From contig JBBDSM010000183.1 in assembly GCA_040904945.1 (NCBI GenBank), forward strand, positions 1 through 15,305: a stretch of DNA of 15,305 nucleotides, given 5' to 3'. Under the pieces are notes generated by a model. It worked only from the letters and a program-made list of their open reading frames with translations, had not been told where the DNA came from and made no database searches. The translations under genes and the position numbers were made by a program. Positions 1 to 8,484 of this stretch are shown here, in pieces (the stretch's first letter is position 1; each line of letters starts with the position of its first letter). Origin of the DNA: JAWLHJ01 sp040904945 (GTDB lineage: Bacteria > Gemmatimonadota > Gemmatimonadetes > Longimicrobiales > Gaopeijiaceae).

Positions 1-882
1 CGCCACATCGAGATCCAGGTGCTCGGCGACGCGCACGGCAACGTGGTGCACCTCGCCGAGCGCGAATGCTCCATCCAGCGCCGGCACCAGAAGCTCATCG
101 AGGAGGCGCCGTCGCCGGTGCTCACCCCCGAAGAGCGTGCGGCCATGGGCGAAGCGGCCGTCCTCGCGGCCCAGGCCGTGTCGTACCGCGGGGCTGGCAC
201 CATCGAGTTCCTCTATCAGGACGGCGAATTCTTCTTCCTGGAGATGAACACGCGCATCCAGGTGGAGCACCCCGTCACCGAGCTCGTCACGGGGATCGAC
301 CTGGTGGATTGGCAGCTCCGCGTGGCGTCGGGCGAGAAGCTGGCCTTCACCCAGGACGATATCCAGCTTAGCGGACACGCCATCGAGTGCCGGATCACGT
401 CGGAGGACCCGACCCACGGCTTCCTTCCCTCGACCGGCACGCTCACCCACCTGACGATCCCGACCGGACCGGGCGTTCGCTGGGATGGCGGCGTGCTGGA
501 GGGCTCCGAGGTCACGCTGCACTACGACCCTCTGCTCGCGAAGCTCATCGTGCATGGGAGCGACCGCACGCAAGCCATCGACCGGATGAGCCGCGCCCTC
601 GAGGAGCTCGTGATCGCGGGCGTCGAGACCTGCGCGGACTTCCACCGGAGGGTCATGGCCGAGCCGGAGTTCCGGGCCGGCGATCTGTCGATCCGGTATC
701 TGGAGGAGCATCCGGAGCTGCTCGCGCCGGAAGGCTCCGAAGATGTGCTTACCGCCGCGGCGGTGGCGGCGACGCTCCTCGAGCACGAGGACCGGCAGCG
801 GCACGCCACGCCTCGCGTCGGCCCCGCGGCCGGAACCGAGATGTCCGCGTGGCGGCGGGCCGGAGCCCCGTGGTCACGGTGA
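1..882 (+). CDS. accC: Biotin carboxylase subunit of an acyl-CoA (probably propionyl-CoA) carboxylase, 5'-truncated
   Basis: This is the ATP-dependent carboxylation subunit that places CO2 on the biotin of a carrier protein. The window opens inside the gene: the first residues, RHIEIQVLGD, align with about residue 208 of the roughly 450-residue E. coli AccC. The usual active-site series follows: ERECSIQRRHQK (equivalent to C230, Q233 and H236), EFLYQDGEFFFLEMNTRIQVEHPVTE in pieces (metal-binding Glu and Asn, catalytic Arg of NTRIQVEHP) and the biotin-carboxylase C-domain (ECRITSEDP, GFLPSTG, YDPLLAKLIVHG). The C-terminus runs about 50 residues past the E. coli end and finishes WRRAGAPWSR, as in acyl-CoA carboxylase alpha-type subunits. 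Its stop overlaps the next gene's GTG by 4 nt (GTGA). Propionyl-CoA as substrate is inferred from the carrier protein and methylmalonyl-CoA mutase downstream. Acetyl-CoA or another acyl-CoA remains possible. Confidence 0.93.
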   Translation, partial: RHIEIQVLGDAHGNVVHLAERECSIQRRHQKLIEEAPSPVLTPEERAAMGEAAVLAAQAVSYRGAGTIEFLYQDGEFFFLEMNTRIQVEHPVTELVTGIDLVDWQLRVASGEKLAFTQDDIQLSGHAIECRITSEDPTHGFLPSTGTLTHLTIPTGPGVRWDGGVLEGSEVTLHYDPLLAKLIVHGSDRTQAIDRMSRALEELVIAGVETCADFHRRVMAEPEFRAGDLSIRYLEEHPELLAPEGSEDVLTAAAVAATLLEHEDRQRHATPRVGPAAGTEMSAWRRAGAPWSR

Positions 883-2162
883 GCGGGGAGGCGCTCAGGG
901 CGGGCGCGGTGACGGAGGTCGAGGTCCACGGGATTTCCTCGCAGGGATCCGGTGTCGGCCGGCTCCCCGACGGACGCACCGTTTTCGTGCCGCGCACGGC
1001 GCCCGGCGACCGGGTGAAGGTTCGGCTCGGACGGGTGAAGGCGCGTTGGGCCGAAGCCGAGGTGGTCGAGGTCGTCGAGCCGGCGCCGACGAGGCGGCCG
1101 GCGCTCTGTACGCGCTACGACGTCTGCGGCGGGTGCCAACTCCAGCACGTCCCCGAGGAGGAGCAGCGGGCGTGGAAGGGCCGCTTCGTGTCCGACGCGC
1201 TCGAGCGGATCGGCGGCTTCGAGGCGATGGATCCTCCGGAAGTCGTGGCGTCGCCCCAGGCGGTGGGATACCGGAACCGTATGTCGTTCACGCTGCGCCG
1301 GCTTCGCGGGGGACGCGTCGTCGCGGGGCTGCACGCTCTGGGACGGCCGACCCACGTGGTCGAGATCGACGACGAATGCGTCCTTCCCGAGCCCGAGATC
1401 GAGACCGCGTGGATGGCGCTCCGGCGGGGCTGGGGCGCCGCCGCGTCGCGACTGCCCGAGGGTGGCCGGCTCCGGCTCACGCTCCGGCTGGACGAAGCGC
1501 GGGGCGTGACCCTCGTCGTAGAGGGGGGCGCCGCCCGGTGGAAGCCGGAGCCGCTGCTTCAACGCGTGGATGAGATCGCCGCCATCGTGCATCGGCCGGG
1601 CGACCGCGACGGGCTGGGTGAAGGCGACCGCGACGAAGGGCGGGCCGGTCCGGACGACGTCCGGCTCGGCTTCGAGCAGGTGAACGAAGGCGCGGCCCGA
1701 CTGCTGCGTGAGCACGTTGTCGCGCGGGCCGCAGGCGCCCTCCGCGTCGTCGACGCGTTCTCGGGAGGCGGTGCCTACGGCCGCGCGCTCGCGCTCGCCG
1801 GGGCGGAGGTGGTCGGCATCGAGCTCGATCCGGACGCGGTCTCCGAATCCCGCCGCGACGCTCCGCCGACCTTCGCGACGAGGCAGGGATCGGTCGAGGA
1901 CGTCCTGCCGTCCGTCCTCCCCACCGACCTGCTGATCGTGAATCCGCCCCGTGCGGGCCTCGGTCCGGAGATCGTCCGGACCATTCTGGCCGAGCCTCCC
2001 GAACACATGATCTACGTGAGCTGCGACCCGGCGACCCTCGCTCGCGATCTGGCCGAGCTGAAGAGCCGGTACGCCATCTCGGACCTGCGCTGCTTCGACC
2101 TTTTCCCACAGACGGCCCACGTCGAGACGGTCGTGGACCTCCATCTGCCGAGGAGCGAGTGA
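879..2162 (+). CDS. rlmD: TrmA/RumA-family 23S rRNA (uracil-5-)-methyltransferase, RlmD-like
   Basis: The 427-residue protein is a SAM-dependent RNA m5U methyltransferase with an N-terminal TRAM domain (about residues 8-68). It has the [4Fe-4S] ligand set C77-X5-C83-X2-C86 plus C167, the same spacing as RumA/RlmD C81/C87/C90 followed by a fourth Cys. The catalytic domain carries FEQVN (265-269), the SAM loop VVDAFSGGGAYG (290-301), NPPRAGLGP (355-363), the nucleophile in SCDPATLARDL (C382) and a C-terminal Glu (E416, HVET). All catalytic residues are present. GTG at 879 is chosen because it overlaps the upstream stop as GTGA; GTG at 870 is a possible alternative with GGAG closer by. An acidic Gly/Asp/Arg-rich insert (about 239-262) precedes the methyltransferase core. 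Its place between two carboxylase genes is odd for an rRNA modification enzyme. The family is certain, but the exact target uridine (1939 versus 747 in E. coli numbering) is inferred. Confidence 0.9.
   Translation: MSGEALRAGAVTEVEVHGISSQGSGVGRLPDGRTVFVPRTAPGDRVKVRLGRVKARWAEAEVVEVVEPAPTRRPALCTRYDVCGGCQLQHVPEEEQRAWKGRFVSDALERIGGFEAMDPPEVVASPQAVGYRNRMSFTLRRLRGGRVVAGLHALGRPTHVVEIDDECVLPEPEIETAWMALRRGWGAAASRLPEGGRLRLTLRLDEARGVTLVVEGGAARWKPEPLLQRVDEIAAIVHRPGDRDGLGEGDRDEGRAGPDDVRLGFEQVNEGAARLLREHVVARAAGALRVVDAFSGGGAYGRALALAGAEVVGIELDPDAVSESRRDAPPTFATRQGSVEDVLPSVLPTDLLIVNPPRAGLGPEIVRTILAEPPEHMIYVSCDPATLARDLAELKSRYAISDLRCFDLFPQTAHVETVVDLHLPRSE
1599..1635 (+). repeat. Two 13-nt direct repeats (GGCGACCGCGACG) inside the methyltransferase gene
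   Basis: The 13-mer occurs identically at 1599-1611 and 1623-1635, a period of 24 nt and therefore in frame. It encodes two GDRD-type blocks in the hydrophilic insert ahead of the methyltransferase core. It looks like a short in-frame duplication in a surface loop. Confidence 0.75.
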
Positions 2163-2163
2163 A

Positions 2164-2703
2164 TTGCTGTATCACGTGACCATTGGAGACCGGACCTTCG
2201 AGGTCCTCGTCGGGAGCGAGGGTGTGTCGGTCGACGGCCGCCCGGTCGACACGGACCTCTCCACCCTCGACGGAACGCCGATTCGGGGCCTCTCGCTGGA
2301 CGGGGCATCGCACCGCATCGTGGCCCACCGTCTCGGCAAGGGAGCCTGGGGGCTCAACGTCTCCGGCCGCAGGGTGGAGACGGAGGTCGTCGACGAGCGC
2401 ACGCGGGCCATCCGCGAGCTCACGGGCGCGGCCGCCGGAGCGGCGGGTCCCAAGCCCATCAAGGCGCCCATGCCCGGGCTCGTGGTCAAGATCGAGGTCG
2501 CCGAGGGCGACGAGGTTCAGCCGGGGCAGGGCGTGGTGATCGTGGAGGCCATGAAGATGGAAAACGAGCTGAAGGCCGAGGCCGTCGGCGTGGTGTCCAA
2601 GATCCACGTCGCGCCGGGCGACACTGTCGAGAAGGGCCAGGTGCTCGTCGACTTCGAGGCGCCCGACCAGGGCGAGGCCCCCGACCAGGGCGAGGAGGGC
2701 TGA
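2164..2703 (+). CDS. Biotin carboxyl carrier protein (biotin/lipoyl-attachment domain)
   Basis: This 179-residue carrier subunit would shuttle carboxy-biotin between the biotin carboxylase and a carboxyltransferase. Residues 1-85 form a small beta-rich N-terminal region (YHVTIGDRTFEV), as found ahead of the biotinyl domain in propionyl-CoA/oxaloacetate carboxylase-type carriers. A short Ala/Gly linker (89-95) follows, then the biotinyl domain (about 99-165) with the canonical EAMKMENEL motif and biotinylated Lys at K131. The start is TTG at 2164, supported by AGGAG at 2151-2155 with 8-nt spacing and by the lack of an ATG or GTG that would keep the full beta-rich start. The C-terminal tail carries a duplicated EAPDQG unit. 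It is separated from the biotin carboxylase by the methyltransferase gene and lies 1 nt upstream of the mutase gene, which suggests a propionyl-CoA carboxylase role. An acetyl-CoA carboxylase role is less likely in this context. Confidence 0.92.
   Translation: MLYHVTIGDRTFEVLVGSEGVSVDGRPVDTDLSTLDGTPIRGLSLDGASHRIVAHRLGKGAWGLNVSGRRVETEVVDERTRAIRELTGAAAGAAGPKPIKAPMPGLVVKIEVAEGDEVQPGQGVVIVEAMKMENELKAEAVGVVSKIHVAPGDTVEKGQVLVDFEAPDQGEAPDQGEEG
2656..2691 (+). repeat. 18-bp in-frame tandem duplication at the carrier-protein C-terminus
   Basis: The units are 2656-2673 and 2674-2691. They differ at one base and each encodes Glu-Ala-Pro-Asp-Gln-Gly. The sequence then continues into GAGGAGGGC, which doubles as the ribosome binding site for the mutase gene. 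Confidence 0.85.
2693..2698 (+). promoter_or_regulatory. Strong Shine-Dalgarno (AGGAGG) for the mutase gene, embedded in the carrier-protein coding sequence
   Basis: AGGAGG lies in the last Glu-Glu-Gly codons of the carrier gene, 6 nt before the ATG at 2705. It fixes the mutase start and implies independent, efficient initiation rather than simple read-through coupling. Confidence 0.8.
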
Positions 2704-2704
2704 C

Positions 2705-4258
<1,554 letters not shown>

Positions 4259-4395
4259 CCGGGGGCTGATTTCCGGACGGCCGGCACAACGGTTAACTTT
4301 CAAGGCTCTTTGAACTGACGACGGCTCGTGCTCCCGAAGCGCCGGGAGGCACGCCAGACCCGTCCGCTCGAACGTCTGTCACCAACGAAAAAACG
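4259..4395 (+). other. 137-nt intergenic spacer before fmdB, possible promoter region
   Basis: This is the first real gap between genes in the window, so a promoter for fmdB-argS is expected here. It contains TTAACTTTC (4293-4301) and a small inverted repeat TTCAA-ggctct-TTGAA (4299-4303 and 4310-4314). I see no good -35/-10 pair and no GC-stem-plus-T-run terminator for the mutase gene. The last bases before the fmdB ATG are A-rich (acgaaaaaacg) and lack a Shine-Dalgarno sequence. Confidence 0.4.
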
Positions 4396-4769
4396 ATGCC
4401 TACGTACGAGTACCGCTGCCCCAAGGGGCATGCCTTCGAAATCTTCCAGAGGATGTCCGACGATCCGGTCGCAAAGTGCCCCGAGTGCGGGGCCGAGGCG
4501 GAGCGTCAGATCTCCGGTGGCGCCGGCTTCCTCTTCAAGGGGGACGGCTTCTACATCACCGACTACCGTTCGGACGACTACAAGAAGAAGGCGTCGAAGG
4601 AGAAGCCNNNNNNNNNNNNNNNNNNNNNNNNNNNNNNNNNNNNNNNNNNNNNNNNNNNNNNNNNNNNNNNNNNNNNNNNNNNNNNNNNNNNNNNNNNNNN
4701 NNNNNNNGCGCCTCGTCCTCCGACGCGAGCCCGTCCAAGTCGTCCACCACGAAGTCGTCGGACGGCTGA
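4396..4769 (+). CDS. FmdB-family zinc-ribbon protein, interrupted by an assembly gap
   Basis: The N-terminus MPTYEYRCPKGHAFEIFQR followed by KCPECGAEAERQIS and GFLFKGDGFYITDYR is the FmdB/CxxC-type zinc-ribbon domain, a small putative regulatory protein family of poorly defined function. Ligand candidates are C8, H12, C28 and C31. The first knuckle is C-P-K-G-H rather than the usual C-x-x-C-G-H, so one Cys is missing. Seventy residues precede the N-run, ending in a Lys-rich stretch (DDYKKKASKEK). After the gap, a Ser/Lys/Thr-rich tail of 19 residues ends at the TGA at 4767-4769, matching the usual low-complexity FmdB tail. The two halves are in different frames relative to the 100 N, which reflects the gap's artificial length rather than a mutation. 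No Shine-Dalgarno precedes the ATG, but the conserved N-terminus fixes it. The stop is 2 nt from the argS start. Confidence 0.85.
4608..4707. other. Assembly gap (100 N) within fmdB
   Basis: Exactly 100 N. Before it the fmdB frame leaves 2 nt of a codon, and after it the frame resumes after 2 nt, so the real gap should be 2 modulo 3 nt long, which 100 is not. The flanks encode Lys/Ser/Ala-rich low-complexity sequence, a likely cause of the break. Confidence 0.97.
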
Positions 4770-4771
4770 GC

Positions 4772-6466
4772 GTGGCCCAGGACGCGATTCGGAGCGCCCT
4801 ACGGGCGGTGATCACGGAGCTCGGCGCCGAGGTGGACGAGATCCAGCTCGAGCGGCCGCGCGACCCCTCACACGGCGACCTGGCCAGCAACGTGGCCATG
4901 ACCCTCGCCGGCCGCCTTCGTAAGGCGCCCCGGCAGATCGCCGATGAGATCGCGGACCGGCTCGACCTCGCGTCGGCGGGTGTCGACGCGGTCGAGGTGG
5001 CGGGGCCGGGCTTCCTGAACTTCCGGCTCTCGTCCGGTGCGGTGGCCTCGGTCGTCGAGGACATCCTCGAAGCCGACGAGGCGTACGGCCGGAGCGACGT
5101 GGGCGGTGGCCGGCGGGTCATGGTCGAGTTCGTCTCGGCCAACCCTACGGGTCCGCTCCACCTGGGTCACGGTCGTCAGGCCGCGCTCGGCGACGGGATC
5201 TCGGCGCTGCTCGAGTGGACCGGCCATCAGGTCCACCGGGAGTTCTACTACAACGACAGTGGGAGCCAGATGGAGCTCCTCGCGCTCAGCGTGCGGGCGC
5301 GTTACCGCGAGCTGCTCGGGCGGGACGAGGCGGTCCCGGAGGGCGGCTACCAGGGCGCGTACGTCATCGACATCGCGCAGGCGCTCATCGACGAGGCGGG
5401 CGATCGCTACCGGGACGACGACTCCGAGGAGGCGCTCGACACCATCCGGCACTTCGCTGTGGCCATGCTCCGGGACGAGCAGGACCGGGACTTGCACGAC
5501 TTCCGCGTCTACTTCGACGAGTACTTCCTGGAGTCGTCACTCTACTCCGGCGGGCTGGTGGACCAGACCGTCGAGCGGCTCCGCGAGACGGGACTCGTCT
5601 ACGAGCACGAGGGCGCCACCTGGCTCCGCACGACGGAGTTCGGCGACCAGAAGGACCGGGTCATGATTCGTGGCAACGGCATGCCCACGTACTTCCTGCC
5701 GGACATCGCCTACCACACGAACAAGTGGGAGCGCGGCTACGAGCGGGTGGTCAACGTGCAGGGCTCGGATCACCACGGGACGGTCTCGCGGGTGCGGGCC
5801 GGGCTGCAGGCCCTCGGGCTTCCGGCCGGGTATCCGGAGTACGTACTGCACCAGATGGTCCGCGTCGAGCGGGACGGCAAGGAGGTCAAGTTCTCCAAGC
5901 GCGCCGGCTCGTACACGACGCTGCGCGAGCTCTTCGAGGAGGTCGGCGTGGACGTGACGCGCTACTTCTTCCAGATGCGGAAGCCGGACGCGCATCTGCT
6001 GTTCGACCTGGACGTCGCGCTCGACCAGTCGGACAAGAACCCGGTCTACAAGATCCAGTACGCACACGCACGGATGTGCTCGATCTTCGCGAAGGCCGGG
6101 CTGGATCCGGACGAGGTCGGCATGGAAGGCGCCGACGGATCACTCCTCGTTGCGGATACCGAGCGGGAGTTGCTCAAGCTGCTCGGCGAGTTTCCCGATT
6201 GGCTGGCGCGGGCGGCCGAGAACACGGCTCCCCACGTCCTCTGTGACTACCTGGAGCAGACCGCCAGCGCGGCCAACTCGTGGTATCATGCAGGGAACCC
6301 GACGCGGAACCCGGAGCTCGCCGTGCTGGTGGACGACGCCGCTCTCCGGGGGGCGCGTCTCGCGTTGGCCCGCGCTGTGCGGATCGTGCTCCGCAATGGG
6401 CTGGCCGTGCTGGGTATCGAAGCCCCGATGCGCATGATCCGCGAAGACGAGGACGTGGCGGAGTAA
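4772..6466 (+). CDS. argS: Arginyl-tRNA synthetase
   Basis: The 564-residue class I aminoacyl-tRNA synthetase charges tRNA-Arg. The N-terminal Add-1-type domain is visible (about 1-90, with RPRDPSHGDLASNVAMTLAG and GPGFLNFRL). The Rossmann core carries SANPTGPLHLGHG (HIGH motif as HLGH, 130-133), YYNDSG, LPDIAYHTNKWERG and VQGSDHHG. The KMSKS-type motif reads VKFSKRAGS (K373-R377), with Phe where Met is common. The C-terminal DALR anticodon-binding domain starts near YKIQYAHARMCSI. GTG at 4772 gives a normal N-terminus and sits 2 nt after the fmdB stop; sequence further upstream in this frame is fmdB read out of frame. Length and all motifs indicate a functional enzyme. It is probably co-transcribed with fmdB. 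Confidence 0.96.
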   Translation: MAQDAIRSALRAVITELGAEVDEIQLERPRDPSHGDLASNVAMTLAGRLRKAPRQIADEIADRLDLASAGVDAVEVAGPGFLNFRLSSGAVASVVEDILEADEAYGRSDVGGGRRVMVEFVSANPTGPLHLGHGRQAALGDGISALLEWTGHQVHREFYYNDSGSQMELLALSVRARYRELLGRDEAVPEGGYQGAYVIDIAQALIDEAGDRYRDDDSEEALDTIRHFAVAMLRDEQDRDLHDFRVYFDEYFLESSLYSGGLVDQTVERLRETGLVYEHEGATWLRTTEFGDQKDRVMIRGNGMPTYFLPDIAYHTNKWERGYERVVNVQGSDHHGTVSRVRAGLQALGLPAGYPEYVLHQMVRVERDGKEVKFSKRAGSYTTLRELFEEVGVDVTRYFFQMRKPDAHLLFDLDVALDQSDKNPVYKIQYAHARMCSIFAKAGLDPDEVGMEGADGSLLVADTERELLKLLGEFPDWLARAAENTAPHVLCDYLEQTASAANSWYHAGNPTRNPELAVLVDDAALRGARLALARAVRIVLRNGLAVLGIEAPMRMIREDEDVAE

Positions 6467-6557
6467 TGATTCATCCGCCGCGATCCGTCGTCCTCAATGG
6501 ACGCCGCGCGGTGTGTACCGCATTCTTTCCGAGATACAACAAGGTTGTCAGTTCGAT

Positions 6558-7478
6558 ATGTCGATTCTCTGTGTAGGTAGCGTAGCGCTCGATTCCGTGG
6601 AAACGCCGTTCGGCAAGGCCGATCGCGTCATCGGGGGCTCCGCCGTGTACTTCTCCGCCGCCGCCACGCTCTTCAAGCCCGTCCAGATGGTGGGCGTCGT
6701 GGGGAACGACTATCCCATGGCCGAGCTGGACTTCCTCGAGAAGCGCGGCGCCGATCTCACCGGCATCCAGGAGGTCGACGGTGAGAGCTTCTTCTGGGCC
6801 GGGAAGTACCACTTCGACCTGAACTCCCGCGACACGCTCGAGACGAAGCTCGGAGTGTTCGCGGACTTCCAGCCCGAGATCCCCGACGCCTTCCGCGAGT
6901 CGAAGTACGTCTTCCTCGGAAACATCGATCCGACGCTGCAGCACGACGTCCTCGACCAGGTTGCGAGCCCCGACGTGGTCGCCTGCGACACCATGAACTT
7001 CTGGATCGACGGCGCGCGCGACTCGCTCGTATCGCTCCTGGAGCGCGTGCGGATTCTGATCGTGAACGACGAGGAGATCCGCCAGCTGGCCGACGAGCCG
7101 AACATCCTCAAGGCCGCGCGGTGGGTGCAGGAGCGCGGGCCGGAGTTCGTGGTCGTGAAGAAGGGCGAGCACGGAGCGATGCTCTTCGGCGACGACTGGC
7201 TTTTCTTCGTGCCGGGATACCCGCTCGAGGAAGTCTTCGACCCGACCGGCGCGGGAGACTCCTTCGCAGGCGGCTTCATGGGTCACCTCGCCGCTGCCGG
7301 AAGCCTCGATCCGCACGATCTGAGGCTCGCCATGGTACATGGATCGGCGCTGGGCTCGTTCGCCGTGGAGAGCTTCTCGGTGAACCGGCTCGTGGACCTG
7401 ACGGCCAAAGACGTGCGCAAGCGCGTTGCCGAGTTCCGCGAGATCACCGCGTTCGAGACCCGGACGGAGGCCGTCTGA
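6558..7478 (+). CDS. PfkB/ribokinase-family carbohydrate or nucleoside kinase, substrate unknown
   Basis: The 306-residue protein has the PfkB fold: N-terminal MSILCVGSVALDSV, a glycine-rich GGSAVYFSAAA (26-36), GVVGNDYP (46-53), the nucleotide-binding half with LIVNDEEIRQL and VVVKKGEHGAMLF, and the C-terminal signature DPTGAGDSFAGGF (228-240) with catalytic D234. It should phosphorylate a sugar, nucleoside or related alcohol, but nothing in the sequence fixes the substrate. The ATG at 6558 is chosen because it begins the conserved first beta strand; an in-frame upstream start at 6513 would add 15 unconserved residues. Only a weak Shine-Dalgarno is present. The 91 nt after argS contain a short inverted repeat, ACAAC-aag-GTTGT (6536-6548), just upstream of the start, and may hold the promoter of the long operon. 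The stop overlaps the purM ATG by 1 nt. Confidence 0.88.
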   Translation: MSILCVGSVALDSVETPFGKADRVIGGSAVYFSAAATLFKPVQMVGVVGNDYPMAELDFLEKRGADLTGIQEVDGESFFWAGKYHFDLNSRDTLETKLGVFADFQPEIPDAFRESKYVFLGNIDPTLQHDVLDQVASPDVVACDTMNFWIDGARDSLVSLLERVRILIVNDEEIRQLADEPNILKAARWVQERGPEFVVVKKGEHGAMLFGDDWLFFVPGYPLEEVFDPTGAGDSFAGGFMGHLAAAGSLDPHDLRLAMVHGSALGSFAVESFSVNRLVDLTAKDVRKRVAEFREITAFETRTEAV

Positions 7479-8484
7479 TGACCGAAGGGCCGGGCGAGGG
7501 GCTGAGCTACCGCGACGCCGGTGTCGATCTCGACGCGGCCGAGCGCACCAAGGATCGGCTGAAGGCGCTGGTGGCCTCGACGCGCGACCGCTTCACGCTT
7601 TCCGAGCTCGGGGCCTTCGGAGGCCTCTATCAGGTTCCGGACGACATCGACGCGCCGGTACTGGTGTCGAGCGCAGACGGTGTGGGCACGAAGCTCAAGG
7701 TGGCCTTCCTGGCCGGACGCCACGACACGGTGGGTCAGTGTCTGGTGAACCACTGCGTCAACGACATCCTCGTGCAGGGCGCGAAGCCGCTCTTCTTCCT
7801 CGACTACCTGGCCACCGGCGAGATGGACGAGACGGTGGTGCACGACGTGGTGCACGGCGTGGCCACCGCGTGCAAGGAGAACCGGTGTGCGTTGCTGGGC
7901 GGCGAGACGGCCCAGATGCCCGACTTCTACGCGGCAGACGAGTACGATCTGGCGGGCTTCATCGTGGGCGTGGTGGAGCATGCTCGCATCCTCGACGGCT
8001 CGGCCATCCGTGAGGGAGACGCGCTCGTCGGCATCGACGCTTCGGGGCTGCACACGAACGGCTACACGCTCGCGCGGAAGATCGTNNNNNNNNNNNNNNN
8101 NNNNNNNNNNNNNNNNNNNNNNNNNNNNNNNNNNNNNNNNNNNNNNNNNNNNNNNNNNNNNNNNNNNNNNNNNNNNNNNNNNNNNGGCTCGCCCATATCA
8201 CGGGCGGCGGCATCCCCGGCAACTTGCCGCGCGTGCTCCCCGAGGGGCTCGGCGCGGTCGTGGACCGGGGCTCGTGGGACGTCCCGGCCGTCTTCCGGAC
8301 GCTCCAGGAGGCCGGGAAGGTGTCTCGCGACGAGATGGACCGGGTCTTCAACATGGGTGTGGGCATGATCGCCGTGACCCGCGAGGGTGACGCTGGCGAG
8401 GTGCTGGACGCCGCCACCGCCGCCGGCCTCGGCGCGAGGGTCATCGGACGGGTGACCGAAGGATCGGGGGTCCGGTACACGTGA
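7478..8484 (+). CDS. purM: Phosphoribosylformylglycinamidine cyclo-ligase (AIR synthetase), interrupted by an assembly gap
   Basis: The enzyme converts FGAM to AIR with ATP in purine synthesis. Before the N-run there are 202 residues with SYRDAGVDLDAA, SSADGVGTKLKVA, NDILVQGAKPLFFLDYLA, LGGETAQMPDFY and GLHTNGYTLARK. After it, 98 residues include AHITGGGIPGNLPRVLP and FNMGVGMIAV, ending GSGVRYT. Compared with the 345-residue E. coli enzyme, about 45 residues between RKI and AHITGGG are hidden by the gap. The halves are in different frames only because 100 N is a placeholder. GGAGG at 7466-7470, 7 nt before the ATG, supports the start, which overlaps the kinase stop as TGATG. AIR is a purine precursor, and GTP feeds the riboflavin genes further down the operon. 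Confidence 0.95.
8086..8185. other. Assembly gap (100 N) within purM
   Basis: Exactly 100 N. The flanking codon phases require a true gap of 2 modulo 3 nt, and comparison with PurM length suggests about 130 nt. It should not be read as a frameshift. Confidence 0.97.

Noticed and set aside
522..2144. 540-codon open frame on the - strand opposite the methyltransferase
   Set aside because: It is a typical high-GC antisense shadow. The + strand protein has complete family motifs, and the antisense product is Arg/Asp/His-rich with no recognisable domain.
4259..4300. Resemblance of GGGGCTGATTTCCGGA to the 5' end of tmRNA
   Set aside because: Only about 130 nt remain before fmdB, and no tag reading frame or tRNA-like 3' end is visible, so the match is coincidental.
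5215..6246. 343-codon + strand frame overlapping argS
   Set aside because: It lies wholly inside argS in another frame. The Arg/Gly-rich product is a codon-bias artefact.
7478..8484. purM and fmdB as frameshifted pseudogenes
   Set aside because: The apparent frame change coincides exactly with the 100-N placeholder runs. Motifs on both sides are intact.
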